A DNA stretch of 64,000 nt from assembly GCA_002423155.1 (NCBI GenBank), contig DIUV01000048.1:1-64000 (forward strand), written 5' to 3'. Positions 63,145 to 64,000 of the stretch are shown piece after piece. Under the pieces are notes generated by a model that had not been told where the DNA came from, did not search any database, and was given only the letters and a program-made list of their open reading frames with translations. This DNA comes from Alphaproteobacteria bacterium UBA6149 (lineage in GTDB: Bacteria > Pseudomonadota > Alphaproteobacteria > Rickettsiales > UBA998). Within the stretch, counting starts at the first letter, position 1. Each line of letters begins with the position of its first letter. Position numbers and translations under genes: made by a program.

Positions 63145-64000
63145 ATGACCGCGACAAAAACTGGTTTGATAAAAAACAATGGAGTAGCAATTATATTAGT
63201 GGTGTTGCTGCTGCTTACCACGGTAGGTTTTTTTGTTTCTCGCGCTGGGTTGGATAAAGAGCTAGTTGATAAACGTTTGACTGAATGGTCAGATATAGTG
63301 GCAGAAAAGGCCGCTGCGAAAGGTTATAAATTTCAGTTTACCCATGGTGAAGTTTCGGTAGAAGGTGGATTATTTTCACGTAAAGCAGTAATTCCCAAAA
63401 TAGTCGCTCGCTTTACTTCGGATGCTGGCAATGGCGAAGATTCTGGCTGGGAAATTGCCACTGATGTGGTGGAAATATTGCCAAAATCCGCAAGTTTGCA
63501 AGCATTGTCTGTGCATTTTACTGCGCCAGTAAATATTCGTGGTGATCATCGTTATCGTATTGAATATACCCCAGAGTTAGCGATTGATTTATTTTCTGCC
63601 GATAATGCTAATGATAATTCTAAAAGCATAGGTTTTAGAGCTGATATTCCCTCATCTGTGGTTATGACCTATATTAACCGTGATGGAACAGAATTGCCTG
63701 TAAAAATATCTTCAGGCAAAGGTTCTTACAGCAAAGGGGCAATTGATAGTAGCAAGCTGATAATTACGAAAGAAACTTTGATAAATAATCCTAAAATTGA
63801 AGGATTTGGTTTGGTACTTACTGCGCAATCTATCAAGGGTACGCGTAATGTGCTTTATGAAGATCATAATATTGCCGTAACTTATGATGTGGCAGGGAAT
63901 AAAATGAATCTTTCTGCGCCGTGGAATGTATTTGGTGATTTTAATGGTAATTTGAAATTAGGTTTAGAAGCTCCTTTAGGGGTTTTGCCGAATGGGGCAA
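63145..64000 (+). CDS. Membrane-anchored periplasmic protein, cut by window end (DUF2125-like?)
   Basis: The frame opens at the ATG at 63145 and runs without a stop to the window edge (285 codons seen). The N-terminus has one hydrophobic signal-anchor (AIILVVLLLLTTVGFFVSRA, residues 15-34), followed by a beta-rich, soluble region. The style resembles DUF2125 or YdgA/DUF945-type periplasmic proteins, but I cannot fix the family. It starts 21 bases after fdx and may share its transcript. Confidence 0.7.
   Translation, partial: MTATKTGLIKNNGVAIILVVLLLLTTVGFFVSRAGLDKELVDKRLTEWSDIVAEKAAAKGYKFQFTHGEVSVEGGLFSRKAVIPKIVARFTSDAGNGEDSGWEIATDVVEILPKSASLQALSVHFTAPVNIRGDHRYRIEYTPELAIDLFSADNANDNSKSIGFRADIPSSVVMTYINRDGTELPVKISSGKGSYSKGAIDSSKLIITKETLINNPKIEGFGLVLTAQSIKGTRNVLYEDHNIAVTYDVAGNKMNLSAPWNVFGDFNGNLKLGLEAPLGVLPNGA

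Overview
The window is a gene-dense, moderately AT-rich stretch of chromosome from an alphaproteobacterium. Support comes from the FlbD-type sigma54 regulator with a FliF-FliG-FliH-FliN-FlhA flagellar set, a DUF2628 gene next to hisH, sdhE beside recG, and the ISC iron-sulfur cluster with hscBA and ferredoxin. Genus and order cannot be fixed from the sequence. The many palindromic repeats and reduced, broken-up operons recall Rickettsiales, Holosporales or Micavibrio-like lineages, but this is inference. No tRNA, rRNA or CRISPR array was recognised.

Layout. 1-9000: repeat-rich start, ilvB, an unknown gene, pyrE, crcB; then on the minus strand an acyltransferase, DUF2628, hisH and a GNAT gene; a small lipoprotein, a small membrane protein and thiC. 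9000-26400: flagellar region (fliK-like, flhG and flhF on minus; fliF, fliG, fliH-like, fliN, flbD and flhA on plus) enclosing clpX and a 1018-residue RTX-type secreted protein. 26400-38700: metK with a structured leader, pirin, ftsW and murD separated by a parDE toxin-antitoxin pair, ubiG, rimI, hom, glpX. 38700-54000: an orphan Flp pilin, miaB, tsaB, ETF-quinone oxidoreductase, family 4 uracil-DNA glycosylase, glyQ-panD-glyS, algH, sdhE, a degenerate GGDEF gene, recG, rpmH, rnpA. 54000-64000: gltX, the ISC cluster, and the start of a membrane-anchored protein cut by the window end.

The most striking aspect is the mobile and repeat landscape. (1) A MITE-like palindromic family of about 195 bp has 10-bp target-site duplications at three sites. 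Two copies landed in the 3' ends of murD and tsaB and supply their present last seven codons and stop. (2) A class of unrelated-sequence 'palindrome within palindrome' elements of 140-163 bp occurs at four sites, one of them split by a MITE. (3) The ISC operon (iscS-iscU-iscA-hscB-hscA-fdx) is interrupted three times by accessory genes: a GIY-YIG nuclease gene bracketed by two near-identical palindromes, a tacA-tacT pair, and an mntA-hepT pair followed by a GNAT gene. Toxin-antitoxin genes thus sit inside both the ISC and the murD-ftsW operons.

Most housekeeping calls rest on clear family motifs. Start codons were moved downstream of the longest possible frame wherever a better ribosome site or family-typical N-terminus was visible. 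Unknown genes are labelled as such.
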